Of a DNA stretch of 64,000 bases, positions 44,370 to 52,576 are shown piece by piece. The position numbers and the translations under genes are program-made. Source of the stretch: Palsa-504 sp963790065 (GTDB taxonomy: Bacteria > Actinomycetota > Actinomycetes > Streptosporangiales > Streptosporangiaceae). The stretch is taken from the NCBI GenBank assembly GCA_963790065.1, contig CAWBNK010000007.1:244535-308534 (forward strand). The letters are read 5' to 3'. Below the pieces are notes generated by a model. The model did no database searches and had not been told where the DNA came from. It saw only the letters and a list, made by a program, of their open reading frames with translations. Positions within the stretch are counted from its first letter, which is position 1; every line of letters starts with the position of its first letter.

Positions 44370-44960
44370 TCAGTCCGCGGTCAGCTCGGGCCCCACTTTT
44401 ATTTCCTTCCGCCGCTCCGGCGGGCCATCGTCCGTCACCATGTTCAGCTGCACCGGTTTGCCGGTCAGTTCCTCCAACTCGGCGCGGAGCCGCTCCAGCT
44501 TCGCACCGCCATGGCCGGACGCCACACCAGGCCGGGCGGCCTGGATAGCAACCCGGACGTGGTCCAGGTCTCCGCTGACCGCTATCGTGGCTACCCCGGC
44601 CGCCCGTGGTATCCGCCGGTGTATCGCGTCAGCGATCTCGTCGATGCGCAGGTCCTGGACCGTCAGGATCTCCGAGCCGGCGGCGACCCCGGCCTCCCCG
44701 GCCCCGGCCAGCTCGATGTGGTCGGCCAGCAGCCGGTTCGCCATGTCCCGCCTACCCTGCTCATCAGCAGCGGCATAGGCCCGGGCCACCTCGTCGGTCA
44801 GCTCCAGGTCCACGTGGGGATTCAGGTGTACCCGCAATGCCACTGGCGGCTGGCCCGGGTCACGCCCGGCGATGACCGCCCGGCGGGCGGTGGTGTAGTT
44901 CTCCCCGGTCTCGGCCATCCGGGCCCGGACCTGCTTCTTGAACGCGCTGTCGTCAGTCAC
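44370..44960 (-). CDS. Ribosomal protein S3-like KH-domain protein with actinobacterial N-terminal motif
   Basis: A 196-aa protein. Residues ~101-175 align by eye with the N-terminal KH (type II) domain of ribosomal protein S3: DHVRVAIQAARPGVASGHGG corresponds to the S3 segment RVDIHTARPGIVIGRRG, and LERLRAELEELTGKPVQLNM to the S3 helix-strand DRIRGELEKLTGKQVQLNI. The GxxG RNA-contact loop is present as GHGG. The N-terminus (FKKQVRARMAETGENYTTARR) is a basic helix pair of unknown function. Lys/Arg residues suggest RNA or ribosome binding. The GTG start overlaps a possible small upstream frame. Confidence 0.75.
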   Translation of the reverse strand: MTDDSAFKKQVRARMAETGENYTTARRAVIAGRDPGQPPVALRVHLNPHVDLELTDEVARAYAAADEQGRRDMANRLLADHIELAGAGEAGVAAGSEILTVQDLRIDEIADAIHRRIPRAAGVATIAVSGDLDHVRVAIQAARPGVASGHGGAKLERLRAELEELTGKPVQLNMVTDDGPPERRKEIKVGPELTAD

Positions 44961-45256
44961 GCCATGTCCCTCGCGGCGATGCTGCCCCGCGCCCTGATCG
45001 CCTGGCTCAGCGGTGACTGATCAGTCCCAGCGAGCGCGAACCGGCGGCCCTTGTCCTGTTCGCCGCCGCGGGCGCGGACCACGGCAGCTCGGAGTGCGGC
45101 AGGCGCTCCTGCCATCACCCATGCTACCCAGCCTCGGCCAGGTGGCGAAAGGCTCACGCCTCTCCCTCAGGCCGTAAAAAAGGCCCGCAGATGGGTCTTG
45201 TAATGTGATATCAGAATGATAAGCTCATGCTACCTGGATAAGCAGCGGAGGCAGAC
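44961..45256. other. Intergenic region without a convincing gene
   Basis: A 296-bp region between the KH protein (minus) and the ABC ATPase (plus). An open frame of 66 codons on the minus strand overlaps the KH start (GTGA) but is compositionally poor and unrecognised. An A/T-rich promoter patch with TGATATCA lies near 45206. Confidence 0.5.
45206..45222 (+). promoter_or_regulatory. TGATATCA palindrome plus TGATAA near the ABC exporter promoter
   Basis: An 8-bp perfect palindrome TGATATCA is followed by GAA and TGATAA in an A/T-rich patch 35-50 bp before the ABC ATPase start. It may be the promoter/operator of the exporter operon. Confidence 0.35.
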
Positions 45257-46024
45257 ATGGGCGAACCAGCGATCGCAGTGACGGGGCTGCGCAAGAGTTT
45301 CGGTGCGAAGGAGGCGGTGGCGGGCATCGACCTGGAGATCGCGGCCGGTTCCCTGGCCGGGCTGGTCGGGCCGAACGGGGCAGGGAAGACCACGTCGCTG
45401 TCGATGATGACCGGCCTGCTGCGCCCGGACGGCGGCCGGGTCCTGATCAACGGGCTGGATATGTGGTCCGATCCGCCTGCCGCCAAGGCGGTCATCGGGG
45501 TGGTGCCTGCCGAGGCCCGGGTGTTCGAGCGGCTGAGCGGTGAGGAACTGCTCGAATACGCCGGGCGGCTGCGCGGCATGGTGGCCGCCGAGGCCCGCTC
45601 CCGGGCGAAGCAGCTGCTGGACGTGCTCGACCTGACCGAGGACGCCAGGCGCCTGGTGGCCGATTACTCCACCGGCATGCGCAAGAAGGCCATGCTCGGC
45701 TGCGCCCTGATCCACAACCCCTCGGTGCTGTTCCTGGACGAGCCGCTCGAGGGCGTCGATCCGGTCTCCGCTGACGTCATCCGCCGGCTGCTGAGCCGCT
45801 TCGTCGGCTCGGGCTCGACCGTACTGTTCTCCAGCCACGTCATGGAGCTCGTCGAGCAGATCTGCGACCACGTCTCCATCATCGACAAGGGCAGGATCGT
45901 GGCCACTGGCACGACCGATGAGGTCCGGCACGGCAAGACCCTGCAGCAGGCGTTCATCGACCTGGTCGGCTCCAGGGCCAACGACGAGGAGGTGCTGTCA
46001 TGGCTCGGCTCCTCGTCCAGCTGA
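45257..46024 (+). CDS. ABC transporter ATPase (exporter type)
   Basis: A 255-aa ATPase. Walker A is VGPNGAGKTT, Walker B SVLFLDEPLEGVDP, and the H-loop VLFSSHVMEL. The signature reads DYSTGMRKK, the usual variant of drug and Na+ exporters. It overlaps the permease start by 25 bp. Together they form a two-gene exporter for an unknown substrate. Confidence 0.93.
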   Translation: MGEPAIAVTGLRKSFGAKEAVAGIDLEIAAGSLAGLVGPNGAGKTTSLSMMTGLLRPDGGRVLINGLDMWSDPPAAKAVIGVVPAEARVFERLSGEELLEYAGRLRGMVAAEARSRAKQLLDVLDLTEDARRLVADYSTGMRKKAMLGCALIHNPSVLFLDEPLEGVDPVSADVIRRLLSRFVGSGSTVLFSSHVMELVEQICDHVSIIDKGRIVATGTTDEVRHGKTLQQAFIDLVGSRANDEEVLSWLGSSSS

Positions 46025-47586
46025 AGCTGCGCCTGCTCCGCAACGCGCTGCTTGGGTCGACCGGGGCCCGGATCGCCTTCGTGCTCAGCACGACCTTGGC
46101 GGCGCTGGTCGCGGGCGGAGTCTTCTATCTGCTGTCCATTCTGCGCGGCGACGGCATCGCGGCGGCGGACCTGACCACGGTGATCTTCACCTTCTTCGCG
46201 CTCGCGTGGCTGATTCTGCCGGTCATCGTCTTCGGCCTCGACAGCACCCTGGACCCGGCCACGCTGGCCCTCTACCCGCTCCGGACCCGCCAGCTCGCGG
46301 TGGGGCTGCTGGCCGCCTCGGCCACGGGCGCCTGGCCGGCGGCCACGCTGCTCGGCCTGCTCGGGGTGACGATCGGGCTGGCTCACGGCGCGCTCGGGGT
46401 GCTCATCGCGCTGCTGGCGGTGGTGCTGCAGGTGCTGTTCTGCATCACGCTGGCCCGGTTCGTGACCACGGGTATGGCCGGGGTGCTGCGCTCGCGCCGC
46501 GGCAAGGACCTCGCTGCCCTCCTGATCATCCCGATCTTCGCGCTGTATGAGGGCTTCATCCAGATCGTGCCGAAGCTGGCCGGCGAGGGCGCGCTGACCG
46601 CGGGGAGCTTCGGGGGGGTGGACCATTGGCTGCGCTGGACACCGCCGGGTCTGGCCGTGCACGCGATCTGGGACGCCTCCTCGGGGCACCCCGGCACCGC
46701 GTTGCTGCGCTTGGCGCTGCTGGCCGGCATCATCGTCGTGCTTGGCCTGCTCTGGATCTTGTCGCTGCGCCGCGCCCTGGTGACGACCGATACCTCCACC
46801 CAGTCGGCGGTGCGCGGTTCGGCGCTCCCGTTCGCCCGGTACGGCCTGCGCGGGACGGTAGCGGCGCGGTTCTGGCTCTACCAGCGACGCGAGCCCTACT
46901 CGCTGATCTACTGGGGAATCACCGCGGTCATCATGGCGGTCGTGGCCATCAGGGCCGTTCTGACCCCGGATTGGTTTGGTGGCCTGCTCGCCAGCGGGGT
47001 TGCCGGGGGCGCGTTCGTCGGCGCCTTCCACAGCAACGCGATCGGGTGGTCAGGACCAGGGTTCGGCCTGGAGGCGACGTCGCTGAACGGCCGGCGTGCG
47101 CTGCGCGCCTACTTCTCCGGGCAGAACATCGCGCTCGGCGCGATCGCGGTGCCGCTGGTCACGGCGGTGGGTTTCGGCCTGGCGGCCGTGGCCAAGCATC
47201 CGGTGGACGGCTTCGCAGCCATGGCGGTGGGCCTGGCCGCGATCGGCGCGGGCCTGGCCCTGGCCAACCTGTTCAGCGTCGCGTCGGCCTACCCGATGGA
47301 AAAGCGAGGCGGCACCCCCATACCCAGGGCGGCCAGCGGACATAACGGCGCGGCGGCCGGGTCGCAGCTCCTCACCCTGCTCGGCGTGGGGGTGGCGGTG
47401 ACGCCAGTGATCCTCGCCGTGGTAGTGACCCGCTCGGATCCGGCGGGTATCTGGCTGCCGGTGCTCGTACTGGGCGGCGCCGCGTACGGCCTCGCGCTGG
47501 CCTGGGCCGGCGTGCGCGGCGCCGCTAACCTCGCCGAGCAGAAGCTACCGGAACTGGCCCAGATCGCCATCAAGAGCGCCCTGTAG
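46000..47586 (+). CDS. ABC transporter permease, 528 aa
   Basis: A membrane protein with about 12 hydrophobic segments and no extracytoplasmic domain. It begins MARLLVQLKLRLLRN and has an internal two-fold-like division around residue 265. Similar proteins are coded beside exporter ATPases in actinobacteria. The start lies inside the ATPase gene, so expression is coupled. Confidence 0.88.
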   Translation: MARLLVQLKLRLLRNALLGSTGARIAFVLSTTLAALVAGGVFYLLSILRGDGIAAADLTTVIFTFFALAWLILPVIVFGLDSTLDPATLALYPLRTRQLAVGLLAASATGAWPAATLLGLLGVTIGLAHGALGVLIALLAVVLQVLFCITLARFVTTGMAGVLRSRRGKDLAALLIIPIFALYEGFIQIVPKLAGEGALTAGSFGGVDHWLRWTPPGLAVHAIWDASSGHPGTALLRLALLAGIIVVLGLLWILSLRRALVTTDTSTQSAVRGSALPFARYGLRGTVAARFWLYQRREPYSLIYWGITAVIMAVVAIRAVLTPDWFGGLLASGVAGGAFVGAFHSNAIGWSGPGFGLEATSLNGRRALRAYFSGQNIALGAIAVPLVTAVGFGLAAVAKHPVDGFAAMAVGLAAIGAGLALANLFSVASAYPMEKRGGTPIPRAASGHNGAAAGSQLLTLLGVGVAVTPVILAVVVTRSDPAGIWLPVLVLGGAAYGLALAWAGVRGAANLAEQKLPELAQIAIKSAL

Positions 47587-47642
47587 GAACGGCGATCCGT
47601 GGTGCGGTCCGCCCCGGCAGGCCAGTACGGCGGTCGCTGACC

Positions 47643-49244
47643 TCAGCCGTCCTGGCGTTCCCTGAGGACCCGCCGGAGGATCTTGCCCGTGGCCGACCTG
47701 GGGATCTCGGTGACCACTTCGAGCGCGCGCAGCTTCTTGTACGGCGCGACACGTTCGGCGAGGTAGGACGAGATCTCCGCCAGCGGCACCGGGGCGGTCA
47801 GGACGACGTAGCCCTTGGGTATCTCGCCGTCCGCTCCGGCCGGGCGGCCGATGACGGCCGCGTCGGCGACGGCCGGGTGGGACAGCAGGATGGCCTCGAG
47901 CTCGGCCGGGACGACCTGGTAGCCCTTGTACTTGATCAGTTCCTTGATTCGGTCGACCACGAACAGGCGCCCCTGGGCGTCGATGTGCCCGATGTCGCCG
48001 CTGCGATAGAAGCCCTCGCTGTCGAAGGCGCCTGCCGTACTGGCCGGGTCGTCCAGGTATCCCTGCATGATCTGCGGCCCGCGGAACAGCAGTTCGCCGT
48101 CTTGGCCCGGCCCGAGCGCCTGCCCGGTGGCGGCATCGACGATCTTGCATTCGGTGTTCGGCAGGACGATCCCGACCGAGTCGAACGGCGCGTCGTCGTA
48201 AACCGGGGTGGCGGTAACCGCCGGACTGGCCTCGGTCATGCCGTAGGCCTGGAATAGCCGGCCGCCGACCCGCTGGGCGCAGACCGACGCCGTCTCGGCG
48301 TCGAGCGGCGCGGCCGCGCTCATGATCCAGCGCACGCTGGACAGGTCGGCGTCGGCGACGGCCGGGTGGCGGGCCAGCGCGTTGATGATCGGCGGCACGG
48401 CGTACAGGATCGTCACGCGGTGCTGCTCGATCGCGTGCAGAAACGCGCCGAGCTCGAAGCGTGCCATCGTGACCAACGTGGCGCCCGCGGCCAGGGCCGG
48501 GTTCATGATGGCGTTCATGCCGTAGATGTGGAAGAACGGCAGGACCGCCAGCGCCACGTCGTCTTCACGCAGGTGCACGGCCGGATCCAGCACCGCCATG
48601 CTGGCCAGCAGGTTCCGGTGCGTGAGCATGACCCCTTTGGACAAGCCGGTCGTCCCGCTGGAGTAGGGCAGGGCGGCGAGGTCCACCGCGGGATCGATCG
48701 CGGGAGCCGGGGCCGCGCGGTCAGCCAGGAGCGAGGAGTAGGACACCGTTCCCGGCATGTGCTCACCGCCGGTGACAATGATCTCCAGGCCGCCGCCCGC
48801 CGCCTTCGCCGTTTCCACTAGGGCCGGGACGGTAACGAGCCAGGAGGCTCGGGACGCGCGCAGCTGGCCGGCGATCTCGCCGGCCGTCCACATCGGGTTG
48901 AGCGTCGTGACGGCGCCACCGGCCGAGGTCGCCCCGTGGAACAGAACCGGGTACTCGGGGATGTTCGGCGCGAGGATGGCCAGGACGCTGCCGCGGCCGA
49001 ACCCGCGTCCGGCCAGCCCGGCGGCGAACGACCCGACCGCGGCGGCGAGCTGCGCGTAGCTGAGGGTATCGCCGGTGGCCGCGTCACGAATGGCGGTTTT
49101 GCCGCCGAGCGCCTCGGCCCGGCGCAGGACGTACCCGGACAGGGTTCCCGACGGGATCGCCACGTCAGCCAGGCGGCTGGTAAACACCGCGGCCGGGGTG
49201 CCGCTGGCATCAGCGGGCCGCGCCGCGGGTTCCGCTGTGGTCAT
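47643..49244 (-). CDS. AMP-dependent acyl/4-coumarate-CoA ligase-like enzyme
   Basis: A 533-aa adenylate-forming enzyme. The P-loop-like motif is YSSGTTGLSKGV, A5 is QAYGMTEASPAVT, A7 is FYRSGDIGHID, A8 RIKELIKYKGYQV, and the catalytic Lys is in RSATGKILRR. Length and motifs are those of 4-coumarate/medium-chain acyl-CoA ligases. No neighbouring biosynthetic genes indicate the substrate. Confidence 0.93.
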   Translation of the reverse strand: MTTAEPAARPADASGTPAAVFTSRLADVAIPSGTLSGYVLRRAEALGGKTAIRDAATGDTLSYAQLAAAVGSFAAGLAGRGFGRGSVLAILAPNIPEYPVLFHGATSAGGAVTTLNPMWTAGEIAGQLRASRASWLVTVPALVETAKAAGGGLEIIVTGGEHMPGTVSYSSLLADRAAPAPAIDPAVDLAALPYSSGTTGLSKGVMLTHRNLLASMAVLDPAVHLREDDVALAVLPFFHIYGMNAIMNPALAAGATLVTMARFELGAFLHAIEQHRVTILYAVPPIINALARHPAVADADLSSVRWIMSAAAPLDAETASVCAQRVGGRLFQAYGMTEASPAVTATPVYDDAPFDSVGIVLPNTECKIVDAATGQALGPGQDGELLFRGPQIMQGYLDDPASTAGAFDSEGFYRSGDIGHIDAQGRLFVVDRIKELIKYKGYQVVPAELEAILLSHPAVADAAVIGRPAGADGEIPKGYVVLTAPVPLAEISSYLAERVAPYKKLRALEVVTEIPRSATGKILRRVLRERQDG

Positions 49245-49295
49245 CCGGGTCCTTCCGCTCGCTACCGCACGAGGCAGGTCAATAGGCCAGCAGGC

Positions 49296-49931
49296 CTATG
49301 GGCAGCTGCTGGTCAGAACGCGCAGGTCGGCGCTTTCTGGTGACACCCCGGGCGGAACATAGCCCGCACACGGGCAGCGGTTCAGTCTCAGGCCGCCCGG
49401 CCGGACAGTACAGGATGCTGGCGTGGGGTGGGACGCGGCGGTGTGCGCGCACCGGACGCACATTCCCGCTCCCGGCACAGTCATGCAATGCCATTGCCAG
49501 AGCATGTCCACCCCGGCGGATAGCCAGAACAAGAAGTAGGAAAAGGCGATGACGAGGGTCACCACGCCGTATCCGCTACCTCCGCGCAGCGAGTCCAGCC
49601 CCAACGCCACGGCCAGAATGGCCGGCGTAACCAATCCGGCTGCGCCCCACCGGGCGGCATTGGTCATCTGCCGCGGGGCCCGCTTGCGCGGCGGCCGGAC
49701 TCCGGCCAGCCCGGGCGGGAGGTCGGCGGTGACCGTGGTCAGCTCCGCGTAGGTGCGTGCGGCCAGAGCGTGGCTGATTCGCGCGTCGAACTCGTCCTTG
49801 GTCAGCCGGTCCTGCACGAACGCGACCTGGAGAGCGGCAATGGCCTGCTCGCGCTCATCGGGCGACGCCCGCAGACGGCCGCGGCGTGCCGCGGCGGCGG
49901 CGGACTGTTCGTCTCCCGGGCCTGCGATCAC
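49296..49931 (-). CDS. DUF1707-domain membrane protein with Cys-rich C-terminal tail
   Basis: A 211-aa protein. GTG start at 49931 is chosen because GGGAGG lies upstream. Residues ~20-70 are a DUF1707 (SHOCT-like) domain: RASPDEREQAIAALQVAFVQ, RLTKDEFDARISHALAARTYAEL. Two hydrophobic segments follow. The last ~60 residues carry Cys in CMTVPGAGMCVRCAHTAAS, ASCTV and NRCPCAG, an arrangement able to bind zinc. This tail is not standard for DUF1707 proteins. Function unknown. Confidence 0.78.
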   Translation of the reverse strand: MIAGPGDEQSAAAAARRGRLRASPDEREQAIAALQVAFVQDRLTKDEFDARISHALAARTYAELTTVTADLPPGLAGVRPPRKRAPRQMTNAARWGAAGLVTPAILAVALGLDSLRGGSGYGVVTLVIAFSYFLFWLSAGVDMLWQWHCMTVPGAGMCVRCAHTAASHPTPASCTVRPGGLRLNRCPCAGYVPPGVSPESADLRVLTSSCP

Positions 49932-50011
49932 GGCACCTCCCGGCAGGAAGACTAGAGCCAGCGTAACCCGGCCGCCGGCCCGCCGACCATTCGCTGGCCC
50001 GCTAGCCCTGG

Positions 50012-50941
50012 TCAGCCCTGGATCGCCGGGTAGTTCACCGGCAGGAGCCCGTATGCGGTGTGGTCGCGGTTTGGTGCGGCGGGCACTCCCAGCGACTGGA
50101 GCAGTTCCTCGAAGTTGAGCCCGACCATGGTGGGGAACGGTCCGCCGCCGCTGATGCCGCCGGCCTGCGGCAGCTGCGATTCCGCGGACAGGCCGCTGGG
50201 CTGCGCCCATCCGGTCTCGATTCCGTCGCTTCCGTTGAACATGTTGCCGATCACGGTGGACGCCGATACGTGCTCGCCTGCATAGACCGTCGGCGTGACG
50301 TCCTCGGCCAGGTACACCATCAATCCGGCATCCGGGCCAGCGGTGAGCTGGTAGGTAATCCACCCGCCGCCGGGCCATCCGGCGGAATCTCCGGTCGCGT
50401 TGGTGATGATCGCGTTGCCGAGAGCGAAGACCGGGCCCGACCCGGCGAAATCGACGCCCTCGTCGATGCGCTCCGGCACCAGGCCGCCGACATCGCGCAG
50501 GGGGTTGGAGTAACCGGGCACGACGGCGACCCCGGCGCTGACGATCTCGGGCGGCTGCCTGACCTGCGCTCCCAGCCAGGCCGCCGCCTGCAGGCCGAGC
50601 ATGGCATCAGCCTGGTTCACCCAGGCCAAGCTGGGCGCTTCCGCCCGCCAGTGCGCCGCGGCCGGCGCGGCGCACAGCAGCGCCACCGAACCCGCGACCG
50701 CGATGGCCACGACCCTGGCTCGTTTGCCCCGCCGCACCCGTTGCTGCCGGGGCCGCTCCGCCGCAGCCGGACGCACCGCTGCAACGGGCTCCGCCGCCGC
50801 AACGGGAGGCACCGCCGCAACGGGAGGCGCCGCGGAGGCGGGACGCGCCTTTGCGGATGGCGGCGGCTTGCGGTGCCGGGCCAGCGTCGAAGACACCATC
50901 AGGCTTTCGGTCGGGACTGTTAACCCACCAGGCTGCATCAC
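50012..50941 (-). CDS. Membrane-anchored or secreted M23-like (degenerate) protein
   Basis: A ~300-aa protein. The N-terminus is Ala/Pro/Val-repeat rich (PPVAAVPPVAAAEPVAA), followed by a hydrophobic segment (VVAIAVAGSVALLCAAPAAA). The C-terminal part resembles the beta-sheet of M23 endopeptidases: PERIDEGVDFAGSGPVFALG, GWPGGGWITYQLT, VYLAEDVTP. The HxxxD zinc site of active M23 enzymes reads RIDEGVDF, lacking the His, so it is likely non-catalytic. The start is uncertain (MVSSTLARHRK at 50899 is an alternative). Confidence 0.7.
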   Translation of the reverse strand: MMQPGGLTVPTESLMVSSTLARHRKPPPSAKARPASAAPPVAAVPPVAAAEPVAAVRPAAAERPRQQRVRRGKRARVVAIAVAGSVALLCAAPAAAHWRAEAPSLAWVNQADAMLGLQAAAWLGAQVRQPPEIVSAGVAVVPGYSNPLRDVGGLVPERIDEGVDFAGSGPVFALGNAIITNATGDSAGWPGGGWITYQLTAGPDAGLMVYLAEDVTPTVYAGEHVSASTVIGNMFNGSDGIETGWAQPSGLSAESQLPQAGGISGGGPFPTMVGLNFEELLQSLGVPAAPNRDHTAYGLLPVNYPAIQG

Positions 50942-51017
50942 CGGCTCCCGTCTCCGGGCCGGAACTACGCAACCGGCAGCTGGTGGCTACGCCCTGTCGA
51001 TCGCCGCTGGCCGCGGG

Positions 51018-51968
51018 TCAGCTGCCGTAAGGGTCCGGCGGCAGGTTGTGGTGGCCGGTCACCGACAGGTACACGTCGGTGCCCTCGGAGGTGTCGCCGC
51101 GGTAGACGAAGGCCGTTTCCAGCACGGCGCCGGTACGGAGATCCTCGAACGTCTCCTCATTGACGCCGGCCGCGCTTTCGTACCGGCTGATCTCCACGGC
51201 CGGCCGGCCGAGGCTGTCCCTGGCGCCCGTGCGGACCTGCACTCCGGGTGTCTCGGCCAGCACCTTGTACAGCGCGGACCGCAGGGCCGGGCTGACCAGC
51301 GGGTTCCATAGCATGGTGGTGGCCTGGTCGAAGACGTAATCGTCGTCCGACAGGTTGACCGGGGTGGGGACGGCGGCCTTCTTCCCGCGCTCCGCCATGA
51401 TCCTTTTCTCCTCGGCTGTCGCCTGGGCCTGCTGCTGCTTGGCCTGGGTGAGGAGCAGGGCCCGCAGCGCTGACGGGTCGGTGGGCATGGCGTCGAACGC
51501 GGCCTCGGTGGGTGAGCCGTGCCGGTCAACGGGCAGTTCCGCTGGTATCCCGGCGCCCTGCTGGTACGTCCAGGTGTCACCGGTGAGGCTGTCGATGATG
51601 CTCGTCCGGTCGTAGCCGTCCTGCTTCTCGGTCATCTCGACATACCGGCCGGCCGGCCGGGCGGCCGTGGCGGCGGCCGCGGAGCTGAGGCGGTACAGGG
51701 TGGTCTGGGCGGCGGTCAGCCTCAGGGCGGGGGCGGCGCTGGCCGAGTGCCTGGCCGCCGGGCGCGGCACGCCGCCTGGAGCGGACGCGACCACGGCGAA
51801 CGCGGTTCCGGCCGCGGCGCCGGTCACGACGGCGCCCAGCGCGCGGTTCCGCAGCCGCCTGCGGCGGTGCCGCCGGACGATACCCGCGGTGATGGCCGAT
51901 GATGCGTGGAGGTCGTCGGTGCTGCGGCTCATCAGCTCGCGCACGATGTCCTCGTCGGTTCCGGGCAT
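51018..51968 (-). CDS. CU044_5270-type membrane protein, partner of a SigE-family sigma factor
   Basis: A 316-aa protein. The N-terminus is soluble with basic RRHRRRRLRNRA before a single TM (GAVVTGAAAGTAFAVVA). The extracytoplasmic part (~240 aa) includes MTEKQDGYDRTSII and a long helix of Gln/Ala. It begins 8 bp after the sigma gene, the standard pair. It may act as a membrane anchor or anti-sigma, which is inference from context. Confidence 0.8.
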   Translation of the reverse strand: MPGTDEDIVRELMSRSTDDLHASSAITAGIVRRHRRRRLRNRALGAVVTGAAAGTAFAVVASAPGGVPRPAARHSASAAPALRLTAAQTTLYRLSSAAAATAARPAGRYVEMTEKQDGYDRTSIIDSLTGDTWTYQQGAGIPAELPVDRHGSPTEAAFDAMPTDPSALRALLLTQAKQQQAQATAEEKRIMAERGKKAAVPTPVNLSDDDYVFDQATTMLWNPLVSPALRSALYKVLAETPGVQVRTGARDSLGRPAVEISRYESAAGVNEETFEDLRTGAVLETAFVYRGDTSEGTDVYLSVTGHHNLPPDPYGS

Positions 51969-51976
51969 GATGCTCC

Positions 51977-52504
51977 TTACCTGGTAGTGCCGGCGGTATC
52001 GGCGGCGGCGAACAAGGCGATGAGTCCGGGCTGGACGCGCAACTGGGCCACGGCGCGGGAGGCGGTGCTCTTGACCGTCCCGGCCGAGACACCGAGCAGA
52101 TCGGCTACCTCGTTCTCGCTGAGATCCTCGAAGTAACGCAAGACCACGATCGCGCGCTGCTGGGCGGTGAGCGTGCCGAGCGCGGCCACCAGGGTCGGCC
52201 GGAGCTCGACCCCCGTCACGGGATCGCCCGACCGCGGGTCACTGCGATCGTGGGCCACCAGGAGCTCGCGGGGCCGTCTTTGCCGGGCCCGGGCCCGGTC
52301 GATGACGATGTTGTGCAGGACCCGGCGGCAGAACGCCCGCGGGTTTCCCACCCGCGACCACCGCATGGCCAGCCGCTGCAGCGTCTCCTGGTACACGTCC
52401 TCGGCCGTGTCCGGATCGGAGGTGAGCAGCGTCGCCATCCGCAGCAGCGCGTCACCGGACTCGGAAACGAAGCCCTCGAAGGCACGTGCCTGCCTGGAAT
52501 CCAC
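51977..52504 (-). CDS. SigE-family ECF RNA polymerase sigma factor
   Basis: A 175-aa ECF sigma. Region 2: SDPDTAEDVYQETLQRLAMRW and NPRAFCRRVLHNIVIDRAR. Region 4: LTAQQRAIVVLRYFEDLSENEVADLLGVSAGTVKST. The acidic/basic pattern fits the actinobacterial SigE family. It is the first gene of the pair with the CU044_5270-like protein and is divergent from nothing nearby. Confidence 0.92.
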   Translation of the reverse strand: MDSRQARAFEGFVSESGDALLRMATLLTSDPDTAEDVYQETLQRLAMRWSRVGNPRAFCRRVLHNIVIDRARARQRRPRELLVAHDRSDPRSGDPVTGVELRPTLVAALGTLTAQQRAIVVLRYFEDLSENEVADLLGVSAGTVKSTASRAVAQLRVQPGLIALFAAADTAGTTR

Positions 52505-52576
52505 GTATTCCCCTGACTGTCGCCGTCACCCCCATAGACGACACCTCACGAGATTACGTTGAGAGCTGAGAGAGGG

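Noticed and set aside
44957..45157. 66-codon minus-strand frame overlapping the KH gene start in GTGA
   Set aside because: No recognisable domain and biased composition; possible leader peptide but unsupported.
45664..47031. Minus-strand open frame of 455 codons over the ABC exporter
   Set aside because: Gln/Arg/Asp-rich shadow; real exporter genes lie on the plus strand.
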